A DNA stretch of 7,463 nucleotides from an uncultured Actinomycetes bacterium (GTDB taxonomy: Bacteria; Actinomycetota; Actinomycetes; Nanopelagicales; Nanopelagicaceae), in NCBI GenBank assembly GCA_903898855.1, contig CAIUHB010000188.1, forward strand, positions 1 to 7,463, written 5' to 3'. This document shows, one piece after another, positions 6,281-7,463 of the stretch (the first letter of the stretch is position 1; every line of letters begins with the position of its first letter). Below the pieces are notes generated by a model. It was given only the letters and a program-made list of their open reading frames with translations, made no database searches and had not been told where the DNA came from. Made by a program: the position numbers and the translations under genes.

Positions 6281-7129
6281 ATGGATGATTTACATTCCCT
6301 CAACGAGGCGATAAATAAGAAGGCAGGGCGCAAGCTCCTTCCCTCCATTATTGTTTCACTGGGAATTTTGGCTTTAGTTTTTGGAACCGTTTACTACATT
6401 CCAATTGCCTTCGGCATCTTGGTCTGGCTGGCGGTTATGCTCGCAATTCGCGAACTTGTGCACGCATACAAAATCGGCGGTATTGAAGTTCCAGAGCTCG
6501 CCATTCAAATAGCAGGAACTGCGCTCTTGATCTCCACCTGGTACGGAAAAGTTTCATCGCTAGCAGTGGCGACGGCAATTGCCATTCCCAACGTCCTAGT
6601 TTTTATGCTCTTTAGGAATCCAAAGGATTTTGTTCGCCGCGGTGCTTCGGCAGCCTTTGCCATTTTCTATCTACCTTTTCTCGCTGGATTCATTTTGTTG
6701 CTTGCTCATCACGAGAGTGGAGCGGCTCGAATTCTCACCCTCGTCGTATTAGTTACCTGCAACGATACCTTCGCCTATTTCTCGGGAGTACTTTTCGGCA
6801 AGCACCCATTAGCTCCGCACATCAGCCCAAAGAAAACTTGGGAAGGTTTTGCCGGCTCCATCATTGCCACCACAATCGGCTCAGCTCTGGTCTTTCACCT
6901 GGCTTTGCATAAGTCATTTTGGATTGGCGCACTTATCGGCGTTATGGCTGTTGTGACAGGAACGTGTGGCGATTTAATTGAGTCTGCAGTTAAGCGCGAT
7001 CTTGCCATTAAGGATATGGGTGCAATCTTGCCCGGACATGGCGGAATTTTGGATCGAATCGACTCAGTACTTTTTACCGCTCCAGCTGTCTGGTTCGTCC
7101 TTGAAGTGATTAAGCACTTCTCATTATGA
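6281..7129 (+). CDS. cdsA: Phosphatidate cytidylyltransferase (CDP-diglyceride synthase)
   Basis: CdsA (282 residues) makes CDP-diacylglycerol from phosphatidic acid and CTP at the cytoplasmic membrane, the branch-point precursor of phosphatidylglycerol, cardiolipin and phosphatidylinositol. About eight hydrophobic segments are visible from residue 22 to 280, after a short polar N-terminus. The family signature runs from S235 to D261: SAVKR, KD at 244-245, then PGHGGILDRID (251-261), with all the key K, D, H and D residues present. An earlier conserved block is NDTFAYFSGVLFGKHPLAP (161-179) followed by SPKKTWEG (182-189), which contributes to metal and substrate binding. The ATG at 6281 lies 16 bp after frr and has no good Shine-Dalgarno, so coupling to frr is likely. 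The gene ends in a 4-bp ATGA overlap with rlmN. Confidence 0.95.
   Translation: MDDLHSLNEAINKKAGRKLLPSIIVSLGILALVFGTVYYIPIAFGILVWLAVMLAIRELVHAYKIGGIEVPELAIQIAGTALLISTWYGKVSSLAVATAIAIPNVLVFMLFRNPKDFVRRGASAAFAIFYLPFLAGFILLLAHHESGAARILTLVVLVTCNDTFAYFSGVLFGKHPLAPHISPKKTWEGFAGSIIATTIGSALVFHLALHKSFWIGALIGVMAVVTGTCGDLIESAVKRDLAIKDMGAILPGHGGILDRIDSVLFTAPAVWFVLEVIKHFSL
7103..7120 (+). other. Hairpin just upstream of the rlmN start
   Basis: GAAGTG (7103-7108) and CACTTC (7115-7120) form a perfect 6-bp stem with an ATTAAG loop, ending 5 nt before the first rlmN ATG and lying inside the end of cdsA. It occupies the place where a Shine-Dalgarno would sit, so it might modulate rlmN initiation. A chance origin in coding sequence cannot be excluded. 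Confidence 0.35.
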
Positions 7130-7170
7130 GCGAACGGAACATGAGCGAACAGAACATGAGTCAAGAGAAC
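7126..7170 (+). repeat. Three tandem 15-bp repeats, each starting with ATG
   Basis: Units ATGAGCGAACGGAAC, ATGAGCGAACAGAAC and ATGAGTCAAGAGAAC follow one another. Units 1 and 2 match at 14 of 15 bases, units 2 and 3 at 12 of 15. They encode MSERN, MSEQN and MSQEN at the rlmN N-terminus. Confidence 0.9.
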
Positions 7171-7463
7171 GAACAACCGGCTGAACTCAAACTGGTCTTT
7201 GATGAGCCGAAGCAGCGCGTAAAACCACCAGCTCACTTTGCCGACCTCTCACCAGATGAGCGCAAAGCAAAGGTGGCGGAGCTTGGAATTCCAGCTTTCC
7301 GAGCAAACCAGATGGCGGTGCATTTCTTTACTCATCACAATGATGACCCAGAGAGCTGGAGCGATATTCCCAAAGAGCTTCGCGACACACTGGCAAAAGA
7401 GTTCATGCCCAAGCTCATAACGTTGGTTCGCACAGTTACCGCCGATGGTGGCAAGACGCGTAA
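7126..7463 (+). CDS. rlmN: RlmN-type dual-specificity 23S rRNA/tRNA adenine C2 methyltransferase, N-terminal part
   Basis: The reading frame is open from 7126 to the window edge: 112 codons of a longer gene. RlmN is a radical-SAM enzyme that methylates C2 of A2503 in 23S rRNA and A37 in some tRNAs. Only the N-terminal accessory region is visible. It contains the family pattern FADLSPDERKAKVAELGIPAFRANQ (residues 38-62), HFFTHHNDDPESWSDIPKELRD (66-87) and TADGGKTRK (105 onward), the entry to the catalytic domain. The radical-SAM CxxxCxxC motif lies beyond the window, so the call rests on this pattern plus the cdsA-rlmN order typical of actinobacteria. The ATG at 7126 overlaps the cdsA stop as ATGA. 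ATGs at 7141 and 7156, within a 15-bp tandem repeat, are alternative starts. Residues 1-35 are polar and probably disordered. Confidence 0.85.
   Translation, partial: MSERNMSEQNMSQENEQPAELKLVFDEPKQRVKPPAHFADLSPDERKAKVAELGIPAFRANQMAVHFFTHHNDDPESWSDIPKELRDTLAKEFMPKLITLVRTVTADGGKTR

Overview
The window is a stretch of bacterial chromosome with moderate GC (around half by eye). The block rpsB-tsf-pyrH-frr-cdsA-rlmN, with xerC just upstream, matches the order known from Actinobacteria such as Mycobacterium and Streptomyces. The moderate GC, short intergenic gaps and a secreted glycine-rich/Ig-like protein suggest a streamlined aquatic actinobacterium, for example the acI/Nanopelagicales group. That placement is inference; no 16S or other marker is present.

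Layout. (1) 1-825, plus strand: the 3' half of a citramalate synthase gene (cimA), cut by the window edge. (2) 850-1749, plus: tyrosine recombinase xerC, with no visible Shine-Dalgarno but a -10-like box 6 nt before the ATG. (3) 1753-3030, minus: a 425-residue secreted glycine-rich protein with a signal peptide, long poly-Gly runs and a C-terminal Ig-like region. It converges on xerC with only 3 bp between the stop codons. (4) 3031-3272: a 242-bp divergent control region with back-to-back promoter candidates that share a -35 zone over an inverted repeat, followed by a probable rpsB leader rich in short repeats and hairpins. (5) 3273-7463, plus: the conserved run rpsB (S2), tsf (EF-Ts), pyrH (UMP kinase), frr (ribosome recycling factor), cdsA (CDP-diglyceride synthase) and the start of rlmN. 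The gaps are 0, 47, 32, 16 and -4 bp, so this is probably one transcription unit.

The plus-strand run joins translation (S2, EF-Ts, RRF, and RlmN modification of rRNA/tRNA) to UMP phosphorylation and phospholipid precursor synthesis. cimA makes citramalate for threonine-independent isoleucine synthesis, and XerC resolves chromosome dimers.

No CRISPR array, tRNA, rRNA, insertion sequence or clearly new multi-gene system is visible. The least ordinary items are the secreted glycine-rich protein with its in-frame tandem repeats, the divergent promoter region with the rpsB leader, the TTG start of tsf directly abutting the rpsB stop codon, and a triplicated 15-bp repeat that gives rlmN three successive ATG codons.
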